Positions 35,501 through 43,989 of a stretch of DNA of 51,501 bases are shown here, piece after piece; within the stretch, counting starts at the first letter, position 1; the number at the start of each line of letters is the position of its first letter. The translations under genes and the position numbers were made by a program. The DNA is from Bacteroides graminisolvens DSM 19988 = JCM 15093. Its GTDB lineage: Bacteria; Bacteroidota; Bacteroidia; Bacteroidales; Bacteroidaceae. Under the pieces are notes generated by a model, which did not search any database, was not told the origin of the DNA, and worked only from the letters and a program-made list of their open reading frames with translations. The stretch is taken from the NCBI RefSeq assembly GCF_000428125.1, contig NZ_ATZI01000017.1:1-51501 (forward strand). The letters are read 5' to 3'.

Positions 35501-36259
35501 GGCACACGTGCAGCCATCATCCGCGAAAAGGGAACCAATGGCGAACGTGAAATGGCGTACTCGCTCTATTTGGCCGGATTCGATGTAAAGGATGTTACCA
35601 TGACCGACCTGATCAGCGGACGTGAAACTTTAGAAGACGTAAGCATGGTGGTTTACTGCGGTGGGTTCTCAAACTCTGACGTACTAGGTTCTGCCAAAGG
35701 ATGGGCTGGCGGATTTTTGTTCAACGAAAAGGCCAAAGCGGCTCTGGATAACTTCTATGCTCGCGAAGACACCTTGTCATTGGGTATCTGCAACGGCTGT
35801 CAGTTGATGATGGAGCTGGGACTGATTAACCCGGAACACGAAAAGAAGGGTAAAATGTTGCACAATGATTCGCACAAATTCGAATCGACTTTCGTTGGGG
35901 TAACCATTCCGACAAACCGCAGTGTCATGTTTGGCTCGTTGAGCGGCAGTAAGTTGGGTATCTGGGTGGCTCACGGAGAAGGAAAGTTCTCTCTTCCTTA
36001 TGAGGAAGACAAATACAATGTGGTTGCCAAATACAGCTACGATGAATATCCGGGCAATCCTAACGGATCCGATTATTCGGTAGCAGCACTTGCCAGTGCC
36101 GACGGTCGCCATCTAGCTATGATGCCTCACTTGGAACGTGCCATCTTCCCTTGGCAAAATGCTTATTATCCGGCCAACCGGGTAATGGGTGATCAGGTTA
36201 CACCGTGGATAGAAGCATTTGTCAATGCCCGTAACTGGATTGAAACAAGGAAAAAATAA
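32555..36259 (+). CDS. purL: Phosphoribosylformylglycinamidine synthase, single-chain
   Basis: The 1234-residue enzyme makes FGAM from FGAR, glutamine and ATP in purine synthesis. It is the large one-chain form with an N-terminal PurS-like part, two AIRS-like halves and a C-terminal class I glutamine amidotransferase. Signatures include GPRREMITPWSTNAVEI, the EHCRHK motif near residue 170, AETHNFPT and GTGGEIRDRMG in the synthetase, and in the amidotransferase the nucleophile C1079 in LGICNGCQ with H1192 and E1194 in MPHLER. The start has few alternatives and follows the -7 element by about 43 bp. It is more GC-rich than the helicase gene upstream. Confidence 0.96.
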   Translation: MIFFFRTPSTSVIAVDCNHELTTNDSKKLCWLFGDAAAESEDNLHGCFIGPRREMITPWSTNAVEITQNMGIDGILRIEEYFPVKDENADFDPMLQRLYKGLNQDVFVTNRQPEPIVYIEDLEAYNEKEGLALSKEEMDYLKKMENDLGRKLTDSEVFGFAQINSEHCRHKIFGGTFVIDGVEMESSLFQMIKKTTQENPNKILSAYKDNVAFAEGPVVEQFAPADHSKPDYFIIKDIKTVISLKAETHNFPTTVEPFNGASTGTGGEIRDRMGGGKGSWPIAGTAVYMTSYPRTEEGREWEEILPVRKWLYQTPEQILIKASNGASDFGNKFGQPLICGSVLTFEHTENNEVYGYDKVIMLAGGVGYGTQRDCLKGHPEAGNKVVVIGGDNYRIGLGGGSVSSVDTGRYSSGIELNAVQRANAEMQKRANNVVRALCEEEENPIVSIHDHGSAGHVNCLSELVEECGGVIEMDKLPIGDKTLSAKEIIANESQERMGLLIKEEAIEHVRKIAERERAPMYVVGETTGDQRFAFQQADGVRPFDLAVEQMFGSSPKTYMIDKTVERHYDNPTYDVANLHEYLTQVLQLEAVACKDWLTNKVDRSVTGKVARQQCQGEIQLPLSDCGVVALDYRGEKGIATSIGHAPQAALADPAAGSVLSVAESLTNLVWAPLAEGLDSVSLSANWMWPCRSQEGEDARLYTAVKALSDFCCALQINVPTGKDSLSMTQKYPDGSKVISPGTVIVSAGGEVSDVKKVVSPVMVNDDKSSFYHIDFSFDTFKLGGSAFAQSLGKVGDDVPTVQEAEYFRDAFLAVQALINKGLIMAGHDISAGGLITTLLEMCFANVEGGMEISLNKLKEEDIVKILFAENPGIVIQVKDKHKDEISKLLEDAGVGFVKIGKPTDERHILVTKGEATYQFGIDYMRDVWYSSSYLLDRKQSMNGCAKKRFENFRMQPIETVFAPSFKGKFSQYGIDPDRRTPNGTRAAIIREKGTNGEREMAYSLYLAGFDVKDVTMTDLISGRETLEDVSMVVYCGGFSNSDVLGSAKGWAGGFLFNEKAKAALDNFYAREDTLSLGICNGCQLMMELGLINPEHEKKGKMLHNDSHKFESTFVGVTIPTNRSVMFGSLSGSKLGIWVAHGEGKFSLPYEEDKYNVVAKYSYDEYPGNPNGSDYSVAALASADGRHLAMMPHLERAIFPWQNAYYPANRVMGDQVTPWIEAFVNARNWIETRKK

Positions 36260-36275
36260 TGAAGCATTAAATGAG

Positions 36276-36324
36276 AGTCCCCGTTAACTTTTTACCTTAA
36301 AAGATGAACGGGGACTTTTTATTT
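36276..36324 (+). terminator. Terminator after purL
   Basis: AGTCCCCGTT and AACGGGGACT form a 10-bp stem around a 21-nt loop, followed by TTTTATTT. Confidence 0.85.
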
Positions 36325-36348
36325 GTGTAATTTTTACCAATCACATAT

Positions 36349-36379
36349 TTTGATTGTTCAAAAATAATAAGTAAGTTTG
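36349..36379 (+). promoter_or_regulatory. Promoter of the regulator-transporter operon
   Basis: TTTG at 36349-36352, a 19-nt spacer and TAAGTTTG at 36372-36379 match the Bacteroidetes consensus fully. The leader to ATG 36426 would be about 40 nt. Confidence 0.75.
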
Positions 36380-36425
36380 TATTGGGATGACTAAAATTTG
36401 TTCAACTTTATAAAAGCAGACAGCC

Positions 36426-37634
36426 ATGAAAAGAATGACGATGCTACTTCTCATCTTTACAGCAGCAACGAAAAAAACGTATGCTTTCACTCCGGATGAT
36501 GCTCAAATTGAATACGCAACAGGAACCATCTTGCTGTTTATTGTATTGATCGGAATCTGTATCTATCTCATGATGAGAAACTCTGCTTTGAAACAAGAAC
36601 TAAAGAGAGCGGAAGAACAACTTCAGTCTTTTACCGATGTGGTGCAGAACATGCGCACACCGGTTGAACTCATACGAAAACCACTGGAAGAAACACTGAC
36701 CAATGATACGCTTACGAATGAAGGAGTTGGTAACCTGAACACAGCCATCCGAAATGCCAACACCATTATTCGACTCATCAATCAGATAACTCATACCGAG
36801 GTGTTGCCACCCACAGAAAGTAGTTCTTTGACTCTGCTTACTGCCGAAGAGGTGGTTGTGCCCACGGTAACAGCCAGCCGCATGCTTATCTTTGAACCCG
36901 ATGCGCAAGCTGCTGATTTTCTGGTGCAACATTTATCCGACCAATATCAGCTGGAAGTGGTGCACAACGGACTGGATGCTATTGATAAGGTAAGAGAACT
37001 AAAACCGGATCTTATTATTGCCAGCATGAATTTGCCGGGCATGGGAGGCGACGAGCTGTGCAGTAAAGTGAAAAATAACATCGAAACGTCTCACATTCCC
37101 ATCGTACTGCTCATTGAACTGGAAGATAGAAAAGGACTGATGAAAGGATTAAAAACAAGTGCCGACGAATATGTAATTAAGCCTTTCAATATTGATATTC
37201 TGAAAGCAACGCTGACCAACTTGCTGACCAACAAAGCATTGATGCGAAAAAGATATGCCGACTTAGACTTCAATACATCTGCCGAATGTGTAAATTGTTC
37301 TACAGACATAGACTGGAAGTTTATAGACGGAATTAAGAGGCACGTGGAAGAGCACATGGCCAATCCATCGTTCAACGTTGACATGCTTTGCACGTTGCTC
37401 AATATGAGCCGCACCAGCTTTTACAACAAACTAAAGGCACTTACGGATCAGGCACCGGCAGATTATGTACGGATTATCCGTCTCAAGAGGGCAGCGCAGT
37501 TGCTCAAGGATCAACAGCACAGCATAACCGAAGTAGCGGAGCTAACCGGATTTAGTGATGCCAAGTACTTCCGCGAGGTATTTAAGAAACATTTTAAAGT
37601 TAGTCCCAGCAAATACGGCAAGGGAGAAGATTAG
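36426..37634 (+). CDS. Degenerate hybrid two-component regulator: pseudo-receiver plus AraC HTH
   Basis: The 402-residue protein has a signal-like start, a membrane helix at about 34-50, a short HisKA-like helix pair (70-125), a receiver-like domain (150-270) and an AraC-type double helix-turn-helix (295-402, with VDMLCTLLNMSRTSFYNKLKAL and FSDAKYFREVFKKHF). The HisKA block reads QNMRTPVE with Q74 where histidine is expected. No ATPase domain follows. The receiver has S200 in place of the phospho-accepting aspartate (LIIASMNLPGM) and I230 in place of the switch threonine/serine, but keeps K252 and part of the acidic pair (E157, D159). It looks like a reduced HTCS that cannot use phosphorylation. 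It is followed after 18 bp by the chromate-type transporter genes. Confidence 0.82.
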   Translation: MKRMTMLLLIFTAATKKTYAFTPDDAQIEYATGTILLFIVLIGICIYLMMRNSALKQELKRAEEQLQSFTDVVQNMRTPVELIRKPLEETLTNDTLTNEGVGNLNTAIRNANTIIRLINQITHTEVLPPTESSSLTLLTAEEVVVPTVTASRMLIFEPDAQAADFLVQHLSDQYQLEVVHNGLDAIDKVRELKPDLIIASMNLPGMGGDELCSKVKNNIETSHIPIVLLIELEDRKGLMKGLKTSADEYVIKPFNIDILKATLTNLLTNKALMRKRYADLDFNTSAECVNCSTDIDWKFIDGIKRHVEEHMANPSFNVDMLCTLLNMSRTSFYNKLKALTDQAPADYVRIIRLKRAAQLLKDQQHSITEVAELTGFSDAKYFREVFKKHFKVSPSKYGKGED

Positions 37635-37652
37635 ATTTAAATAATAAATAAA

Positions 37653-38195
37653 ATGAGTATTTACCTGAAATTATTCGGGATTTTCTTCAAAATAGGATTA
37701 TTCACCATCGGCGGAGGCTATGCCATGATTCCGCTAATAGAAAATGAAATCGTAACCAAAAGACAATGGATTAAGAAAGAGGAGTTTCTTGATCTGCTTG
37801 CCATATCACAAACAGCTCCGGGTGTGATGGCTATCAACATTGCCATTTTCATTGGTTATCGTTTGCGTAAGGTAAAAGGTAGCCTCTTCGCTACATTAGG
37901 TGTGGTGATGCCTTCGTTCGTCATCATTCTAACTATCGCTATGTTCTTCCATAGCTTTAAAGAAAACCCGGTGGTTGAGAAGATATTTAAAGGAATACGA
38001 CCGGGAGTAGTTGCTTTAATTGCTGCTCCTACCTTTAACATGGCCAAAATGGCACGAATAAACCGATACACTATTTGGATTCCGGTGGTATCGGCTCTGC
38101 TTATCTGGCTGCTCGACGTATCACCGATATGGATTATTGTGGTTGCGGGTACAGGTGGTTTCTTGTGGGGAAAATATGTAAAAAAGAGTATTTAA
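37653..38195 (+). CDS. Chromate transporter family protein, first half-size subunit
   Basis: The 180-residue membrane protein is one CHR domain. The family motif is seen as FKIGLFTIGGGYAMIPLIENEIV, followed by LLAISQTAPGVMAINIAIFIGY and GVVMPSFVI. Full-length ChrA has two such domains; here they are two genes, 4 bp apart, that should work as a heterodimer. The real substrate in gut or anaerobic Bacteroidetes is not known and need not be chromate. Cotranscribed with the upstream regulator. Confidence 0.9.
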   Translation: MSIYLKLFGIFFKIGLFTIGGGYAMIPLIENEIVTKRQWIKKEEFLDLLAISQTAPGVMAINIAIFIGYRLRKVKGSLFATLGVVMPSFVIILTIAMFFHSFKENPVVEKIFKGIRPGVVALIAAPTFNMAKMARINRYTIWIPVVSALLIWLLDVSPIWIIVVAGTGGFLWGKYVKKSI

Positions 38196-38199
38196 AGCT

Positions 38200-38748
38200 A
38201 TGATATATTTACAACTGTTTTATACTTTCTTTAAGATCGGCCTTTTCGGCTTTGGTGGTGGATACGGAATGTTGTCTTTGATACAGGCCGAAGTGGTTAC
38301 CAACCACGAATGGATGACCGCCGGCGAATTTACAGATATTGTAGCGGTCAGTCAGATGACACCCGGCCCCATAGGTATCAATGCTGCTACTTATGTGGGA
38401 TATACGGCAACGGGTAGTTTCTGGGGATCGGTGATTGCTACTTTTGCAGTGGTACTCCCCTCTTTCATCCTGATGCTTACCATCAGTAAGTTCTTTTTAA
38501 AATATCAGAAGCATCCGGTTATTGAAGCAGTGTTTAAAGGATTGCGCCCGGGTATTGTTGGGTTATTGGCCTCTGCCGTATTGGTCTTGATGACTACAGA
38601 AAACTTTGGTTCGCCTCAAACAGACCTCTACACATTTTTAGTAAGCAGCACACTTTTCGTAGGGGTATTTATCGCCAGCAAGGTGTATAAAGTAAACCCC
38701 ATCCTCCTGATTGTAATTTGCGGAGTAATGGGGTTCATCCTTTATTAA
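38200..38748 (+). CDS. Chromate transporter family protein, second half-size subunit
   Basis: The 182-residue protein is the partner CHR domain, with FKIGLFGFGGGYGMLSLIQAEVV, VSQMTPGPIGINAATYVGY and VVLPSFILML. The P-G-P-I-G-I-N segment replaces P-G-V-M-A-I-N of the first half, the usual difference between the N and C halves of ChrA. It is the last gene of the operon and ends 18 bp before a convergent gene without a visible hairpin. Confidence 0.9.
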   Translation: MIYLQLFYTFFKIGLFGFGGGYGMLSLIQAEVVTNHEWMTAGEFTDIVAVSQMTPGPIGINAATYVGYTATGSFWGSVIATFAVVLPSFILMLTISKFFLKYQKHPVIEAVFKGLRPGIVGLLASAVLVLMTTENFGSPQTDLYTFLVSSTLFVGVFIASKVYKVNPILLIVICGVMGFILY

Positions 38749-38766
38749 ATGGTGCTCACAAGGGAA

Positions 38767-40263
38767 CTATAACTTCACCTTTTTAGAAGCGCTTTTTGAT
38801 TCGTTATGCAGGCGATCCAGTGCCGTCACTACATAACGGTATTTGGTTTTACCCGATTCATAAGGCAATTGATAGAACGTAGTCCGGGTGATAGCTACAA
38901 TGTGTGAAGGGTCTTCGAGATTCACTTTCTCCTTGTTCTCAAAACGGTAAATTACATACTGAACGGCACGGTTCATTTCTGCCTTGGCTTTCGGTGCAGT
39001 CCAAAACAGCATATAACCATCTGCTGTCCAAACAGATTTTACCTTTCGTACTTTATCGGGTGCCTGACTATCCATGAAATGGAAAACAGGAATTAACGCC
39101 GGATATTTATGGTATTCCTTGATCAAGGCATCACGGTAATTGCCTGCGTTCTCAACCACCGCACTGGCAGGCCACTGACAACTTCCACCAATGGTTTGAT
39201 AAGCACGCTGCAAAGCCATCTTACGAGGCAGTTGGTTGATAGCTGGGTTTTGAGGATCGGCCTTCTCAACAGTATTTATCACAGATTGCCCGATAAACAA
39301 CGGACGGTTGCAGGTGTTTCTTGCCCACCAGTCGACCAGTGTTTGGTAGTCGGCACGAGGGTGTCCAATCTCCCAATATAGCTGAGGTATGTTGTAGTCA
39401 ATCCATCCTTCACGTGCCCAAAGTAACACATCGGCATACAGGTCGTCGTAGTTTTGCAATGCCTGAGTCTTGCTTCCCAACGGATCACTGCTCTGGTTAC
39501 GGTAAACACCGAACGGGCTAACGCCGAATTTCACCCAAGGTTTGAGCTCACGAATGGTCTCGTGTATCTTTTTAATCAACAGATTGACATTACTTCTGCG
39601 CCAATCGGCCCGGCTGTCGAATCCACCTCCGTAACGTGCAAAGCTGGCGTCGTCGGGGAAATTCAATCCTTTAATGGGGTAAGGATAAAAATAATCGTCC
39701 ATGTGAATGGCATCTACATCATAACGGGAAACAATATCGGTTACCACCATGCTGATGTGATGTCTGCTTTCCGGCAAGGCAGGATCGAAAAAGAGTTGAT
39801 CGCCGTAAGTAACGAACCATTCGGGATGGATATTATACACATGACTAGGTGCTAGCTGACTCTTTAAAGTTGTTTTCACACGATAAGGATTTATCCATGC
39901 ATGAAACTCCATATTTCGTTTGTGACATTCGTCAATCATAAATTGCATCGGGTCCCACAAAGGTTCGGGTGCTTGCCCTTGAACTCCTGTCAGGAAACGG
40001 CTCCAAGGTTCTAGTTTGGAAGCATAAAGAGCATCGGCTTCAGGGCGTACCTGAAAGATGATGGCGTTAATACCTGCTTCCTGAAGGGAATTGAGCTGAT
40101 TGGTTAACGTTTGCTTGAGTTTCTCGGCAGACATTCCCTTAAACTGTCCGTTCACGGTTTGAATCCACGCAGCTCTAAATTCTCTTTTGGGATAATTTTG
40201 CGCCTGTGTTACCAATGAAAAAGACAAGGCTGCCAAAAGGAAGAAAAATTTTCTTAGTTTCAT
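38767..40263 (-). CDS. GHL10-type (DUF187) glycosyl hydrolase-like protein
   Basis: From ATG 40263 the protein has 498 residues and a clean signal peptide ending in VTQAQ. I prefer this start because the -7 element TATCTTTG lies at 40301-40294, downstream of the longer start at 40314. The (beta/alpha)8 domain of the GHL10 family (PF02638) spans about residues 25-390, with REFRAAWIQTVNGQF, IIFQVRPEADALY, VDAIHMDDYFYPY and IPQLYWEIGH. A fibronectin III-like domain ends the protein (YVVTALDRLHNESK). Members may cut peptidoglycan-derived or other glycans; activity is mostly untested. A paralogue is encoded at 45523. Confidence 0.85.
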   Translation of the reverse strand: MKLRKFFFLLAALSFSLVTQAQNYPKREFRAAWIQTVNGQFKGMSAEKLKQTLTNQLNSLQEAGINAIIFQVRPEADALYASKLEPWSRFLTGVQGQAPEPLWDPMQFMIDECHKRNMEFHAWINPYRVKTTLKSQLAPSHVYNIHPEWFVTYGDQLFFDPALPESRHHISMVVTDIVSRYDVDAIHMDDYFYPYPIKGLNFPDDASFARYGGGFDSRADWRRSNVNLLIKKIHETIRELKPWVKFGVSPFGVYRNQSSDPLGSKTQALQNYDDLYADVLLWAREGWIDYNIPQLYWEIGHPRADYQTLVDWWARNTCNRPLFIGQSVINTVEKADPQNPAINQLPRKMALQRAYQTIGGSCQWPASAVVENAGNYRDALIKEYHKYPALIPVFHFMDSQAPDKVRKVKSVWTADGYMLFWTAPKAKAEMNRAVQYVIYRFENKEKVNLEDPSHIVAITRTTFYQLPYESGKTKYRYVVTALDRLHNESKSASKKVKL

Positions 40264-40293
40264 ATTGCCATTGTTTATTATAATAATGCAGGG

Positions 40294-40301
40294 CAAAGAT
40301 A
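40294..40301 (-). promoter_or_regulatory. -7 element of the first GHL10 gene
   Basis: TATCTTTG on the minus strand matches TAnnTTTG and places the transcription start about 24 nt before ATG 40263. Confidence 0.5.
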
Positions 40302-40314
40302 AAAGATAATTCAT

Positions 40315-40322
40315 TAACTTTG
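40315..40322 (+). promoter_or_regulatory. -7 element of uvrA
   Basis: TAACTTTG followed by CAT matches TAnnTTTG. It is back-to-back with the -7 element at 40294-40301, so the divergent promoters lie within about 30 bp. The uvrA leader would be about 70 nt. Confidence 0.5.
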
Positions 40323-40400
40323 CATATTCGGAGCTAATTATCGGACCGGGAAACTGTACGGTAAAAGCTGATTATTCATAAACTAAGACGAGATAACAAT

Positions 40401-43181
40401 ATGTCGGACAGCAAATATATAAGCATAAAGGGCGCAAGGGTTAACAACCTGAAGAACATTGATGTGAATATTCCCCGCAACAAACTGGTGGTAATAACCG
40501 GATTATCGGGTTCGGGAAAGTCATCACTGGCTTTCGATACCCTATATGCCGAAGGACAACGCCGCTACGTGGAAAGTCTGTCATCTTATGCCCGACAGTT
40601 TTTGGGAAGGATGAGCAAACCGGAGTGTGACTTCATCAAAGGCATTCCACCCGCCATTGCCATTGAACAAAAGGTGAACAGCCGGAACCCACGTTCTACC
40701 GTTGGAACCAGTACGGAGATTTACGAATACATGCGTTTATTGTTTGCCCGTATCGGGCGGACTTTCAGCCCTGTGAGCGGTGAAGAGGTTAAGAAACACA
40801 GTGTGGAAGATATTGTAAACTGTATGCTGCAATACCCGGAAGGGACACGGTACATGGTATTGACCCGTATATTGCTGCGCGAAGGCAGAAGTTTGAAGCA
40901 GCAGTTGGAAATAGACCTCAAACAAGGATTTAACCGCATAGAGGTAAACGGTGAGACGGTGCGTATGGAAGAATACGAACCCAAAGAAAACGACGAAGTG
41001 TATTTGTTAGTTGACCGCATGACAGCCGGAAGTAGTAAGGATGCCATAAGCAGGTTAACCGACTCGGCGGAGACTGCCATGTACGAGGGTGACGGTTTGT
41101 GCATGCTGCGCTTCTACCTGCCCGACGGCACGACACGTTTGCATACGTTCAGTACCAAATTTGAAGTCGACGGCATCAAGTTTGAGGAACCGAACGACCA
41201 GATGTTTTCGTTTAACTCTCCCATTGGAGCCTGCCCCAAATGCGAGGGTTTCGGTAAAGTAATAGGAATTGACGAACATTTGGTGATACCCAACAGGGCA
41301 TTATCGGTTTACGACGGTGCTGTGGTTTGTTGGCGAGGTGAAAAAATGGGGGAATGGAAGGATGCATTGATTCACAATGCAGTGAAGTTCGATTTTCCTA
41401 TTTTCACTCCCTATTATCAATTGACCGATGAGCAGCGCAGAGTACTGTGGGAAGGTAACGAGTTCTTTCAAGGGATCAATGATTTCTTCCGCATGTTGGA
41501 AGAGAATCAGTACAAAATACAATATCGGGTTATGCTGGCCCGTTACCGTGGCAAAACAATTTGTCCTCAATGTCACGGCACACGTCTCAAACCGGAGGCC
41601 GGCTATGTAAAGGTAGGTGGCGAAAGCATCAGCGAACTGGTTGACTTGCCAATCACGGAGTTAAAAAAGTTTTTCGATACGTTGCAACTCACCAAACATG
41701 ATGAAGAAGTGGCGCGACGCATTCTGACTGAGATAAATAGTCGCATTCGTTTTTTAATTGATGTTGGGTTGGGCTATCTTACATTAAACCGCCTTTCAAA
41801 TTCACTATCGGGGGGTGAAAGTCAACGTATAAACCTAGCTACCTCGTTGGGAAGTAGTTTGGTGGGTAGTTTGTACATTCTCGATGAACCGAGTATTGGT
41901 TTGCATAGTCGGGATACCGACAAATTGATTCACGTGCTACTCGAATTGCAAAAATTAGGAAACACGGTTGTAGTGGTTGAGCACGACGAAGAAATTATAC
42001 GAGCTGCCGATTACATCATTGACATTGGCCCGGATGCCGGCCGTCTGGGCGGAGAGGTTGTGTATGAGGGTGATATGAAAAACCTGACCAAAGGAACGAT
42101 TAGCCATACGGTACGTTACCTGCTTGGCGAAGAAGAAATACCTCTCCCACTGCATCGCCGTCCGTGGAATAATTACATTGAGATAACCGGCGCGCGTGAA
42201 AATAACCTGAAAGGAATAGATGTACGCTTTCCGCTTAACGTAATGACGGTTGTGACCGGTGTTTCAGGTTCAGGAAAGAGCACGCTGGTAAGGGATATCT
42301 TTTACCGGGCTTTAAAAAGGGAACTGGATGAATGCAGTGACCGCCCGGGTGAATTTCTTTTGCTACAGGGTGATGTCAAAAGCCTCAAAAACATTGAGTT
42401 CATAGATCAAAACCCTATTGGTAAGTCATCACGCAGCAATCCGGTAACCTACATCAAAGCTTATGATGAAATCAGAAAACTTTGGGCAGAGCAACCTTTA
42501 GCGAAACAAATGAATTATACAGCCGGGCACTTCAGTTTCAATAGTGAAGGTGGACGCTGTGAAGAGTGTAAAGGAGACGGTAACATTACGGTGGAAATGC
42601 AGTTCATGGCCGACTTGGTGTTGGAGTGTGAATCTTGCCACGGCAAACGTTTCAAAAGTGAAACACTCGAGGTTTGCTTTCACGAAAAGAATATATATGA
42701 TGTGTTGGAGATGACGGTTAATGAAGCTGTTGAGTTCTTCACTCTTCACGGACAGAAGAAAGTTGTAAAGAAGTTATTGCCGTTGCAGGAAGTAGGATTA
42801 GGTTACGTGAAACTGGGACAATCATCTTCCACTCTTTCGGGTGGTGAAAACCAACGTGTGAAACTGGCCTATTATTTAAGTCAGGAAAAAGCTGAACCGA
42901 CCTTGTTTATTTTTGACGAACCAACTACCGGACTACATTTTCACGACATTCGAAAATTACTTGAAGCATTCGATGCTCTAATTCGCCGGGGGCATACGCT
43001 TATTATCATTGAACATAATATGGATGTGATTAAGTGCGCCGACTATGTAATTGATCTCGGCCCCGAAGGAGGTGACAAGGGAGGACACTTGGTTGCCTGC
43101 GGCACACCGGAAGAGGTAGCCGAATGTGGAGCCAGCTACACGGGACAATTTCTTAAAGAAAAACTGGCTACAGGTAAGTGA
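40401..43181 (+). CDS. uvrA: Excinuclease ABC subunit A
   Basis: The 926-residue protein is the damage-recognition ATPase of nucleotide excision repair. Two ABC modules are visible: Walker [10 protein letters not shown] (34-42) with LSGGESQR (S470), and GVSGSGKST (G620, K626) with LSGGENQR (S813). A zinc module is formed by C720, C723, C743 and C746 (CEEC/CESC). In the other zinc-binding region only CPKC in [13 protein letters not shown] is seen; the usual preceding CxxC is replaced by EVDG, a form I remember from other Bacteroidetes UvrA proteins. It stands alone. Confidence 0.95.
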   Translation: MSDSKYISIKGARVNNLKNIDVNIPRNKLVVITGLSGSGKSSLAFDTLYAEGQRRYVESLSSYARQFLGRMSKPECDFIKGIPPAIAIEQKVNSRNPRSTVGTSTEIYEYMRLLFARIGRTFSPVSGEEVKKHSVEDIVNCMLQYPEGTRYMVLTRILLREGRSLKQQLEIDLKQGFNRIEVNGETVRMEEYEPKENDEVYLLVDRMTAGSSKDAISRLTDSAETAMYEGDGLCMLRFYLPDGTTRLHTFSTKFEVDGIKFEEPNDQMFSFNSPIGACPKCEGFGKVIGIDEHLVIPNRALSVYDGAVVCWRGEKMGEWKDALIHNAVKFDFPIFTPYYQLTDEQRRVLWEGNEFFQGINDFFRMLEENQYKIQYRVMLARYRGKTICPQCHGTRLKPEAGYVKVGGESISELVDLPITELKKFFDTLQLTKHDEEVARRILTEINSRIRFLIDVGLGYLTLNRLSNSLSGGESQRINLATSLGSSLVGSLYILDEPSIGLHSRDTDKLIHVLLELQKLGNTVVVVEHDEEIIRAADYIIDIGPDAGRLGGEVVYEGDMKNLTKGTISHTVRYLLGEEEIPLPLHRRPWNNYIEITGARENNLKGIDVRFPLNVMTVVTGVSGSGKSTLVRDIFYRALKRELDECSDRPGEFLLLQGDVKSLKNIEFIDQNPIGKSSRSNPVTYIKAYDEIRKLWAEQPLAKQMNYTAGHFSFNSEGGRCEECKGDGNITVEMQFMADLVLECESCHGKRFKSETLEVCFHEKNIYDVLEMTVNEAVEFFTLHGQKKVVKKLLPLQEVGLGYVKLGQSSSTLSGGENQRVKLAYYLSQEKAEPTLFIFDEPTTGLHFHDIRKLLEAFDALIRRGHTLIIIEHNMDVIKCADYVIDLGPEGGDKGGHLVACGTPEEVAECGASYTGQFLKEKLATGK

Positions 43182-43200
43182 CAAGATGCGCTCTCATAAA

Positions 43201-43247
43201 AAAGCCCCTGATTAAAAGACAATATGTTCTTTCAATCAGGGTCTTTC
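43201..43247. terminator. Terminator between uvrA and the convergent barrel gene
   Basis: CCCTGATT pairs with AATCAGGG around a loop of about 20 nt, and AAAG/CTTT extends the base over one mismatch. It serves two convergent genes. Confidence 0.65.
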
Positions 43248-43267
43248 AGTTAAGCTATCATTTTTTA

Positions 43268-43753
43268 TCAAAAGTAGAAGCCAAATCCTATTTTCAAACC
43301 AATTTTGGAATAATCACCATCCTTGAATGACATATCATAATATACAGCAGGTTCTATGGTAACCGTCTTTGAAAGAAAATAAGCATAACCGGCTTCAACG
43401 CCAAATGCATAATCATCTTCTTCAACACCACCTTTCAAATCCCATTTCTTCATTTTTAATCCGGCTCCCATATATACACCTGTGCGATCAAAATAGTAAC
43501 GACCACCCACACCCAATGAATAAACGTCGATGGGATCAGTCCAATCGGCTCCGATATGAACTAACAAAGCAATGTTATCTTCCAGGAATGCTCCACCCTG
43601 AACCTGAAATCCAAACTGTGTTTTCTCAGCACTGCTGTACGACAAATCAAGTCCGGTAACCGATGGATTCAATAGCCAGGTTCCTTTTTCAAACTGCGCC
43701 TTTGCTACCAATGCGGTAAACAGAAAGGCAATGATCATTAAAGATTTCTTCAT
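43268..43753 (-). CDS. Small outer membrane beta-barrel protein
   Basis: The 161-residue protein has a signal peptide ending in VAKAQ at about residue 20, then alternating strands with glycine and aromatic residues (GTWLLNPSVTGLDLSY, FGFQVQGGAFLE, LGVGGRYYFD, YMGAGLKMKKWD, VEAGYAYFLSKTVTIEPAVYYDMSF), ending GFGFYF. It is an 8-strand-type barrel of the OmpW/OMP_b-brl kind with unknown role. It starts 4 bp after the stop of the small membrane protein gene and so is the last gene of the cstA operon. Confidence 0.8.
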   Translation of the reverse strand: MKKSLMIIAFLFTALVAKAQFEKGTWLLNPSVTGLDLSYSSAEKTQFGFQVQGGAFLEDNIALLVHIGADWTDPIDVYSLGVGGRYYFDRTGVYMGAGLKMKKWDLKGGVEEDDYAFGVEAGYAYFLSKTVTIEPAVYYDMSFKDGDYSKIGLKIGFGFYF

Positions 43754-43757
43754 GTTT

Positions 43758-43988
43758 TTATTTGTTTAAGTTATTATTAGTAGCTTCACGGCGTCGTTGT
43801 TCCTGAAGCTTTTCTTTCTTTCTCAACACAAGCCACAAGGCTAGTACTATAACATAACCTCCGGCAAGAGTGAGATATTTTTCCGTATCACTAGTAACAG
43901 TGTTTCTTGGCAGCAAATAGGCTGCCGTAGCCGTTACATAAATAAAAAAGGCAATAGCTATCCAACTGGATTTTCTCAACTTTTTCAT
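43758..43988 (-). CDS. Small membrane protein linked to cstA
   Basis: The 76-residue protein has two membrane helices (WIAIAFFIYVTATAAYLL at 9-26 and LTLAGGYVIVLALWLVL at about 39-55) and a basic, charged C-terminal tail. I do not recognise a named family. It begins 1 bp after the cstA stop, so translation is very likely coupled. In enterobacteria cstA is followed by a small soluble protein (YbdD family); this one is different. A role as an accessory subunit of the CstA transporter is an inference from position. Confidence 0.65.
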   Translation of the reverse strand: MKKLRKSSWIAIAFFIYVTATAAYLLPRNTVTSDTEKYLTLAGGYVIVLALWLVLRKKEKLQEQRRREATNNNLNK

Positions 43989-43989
43989 A

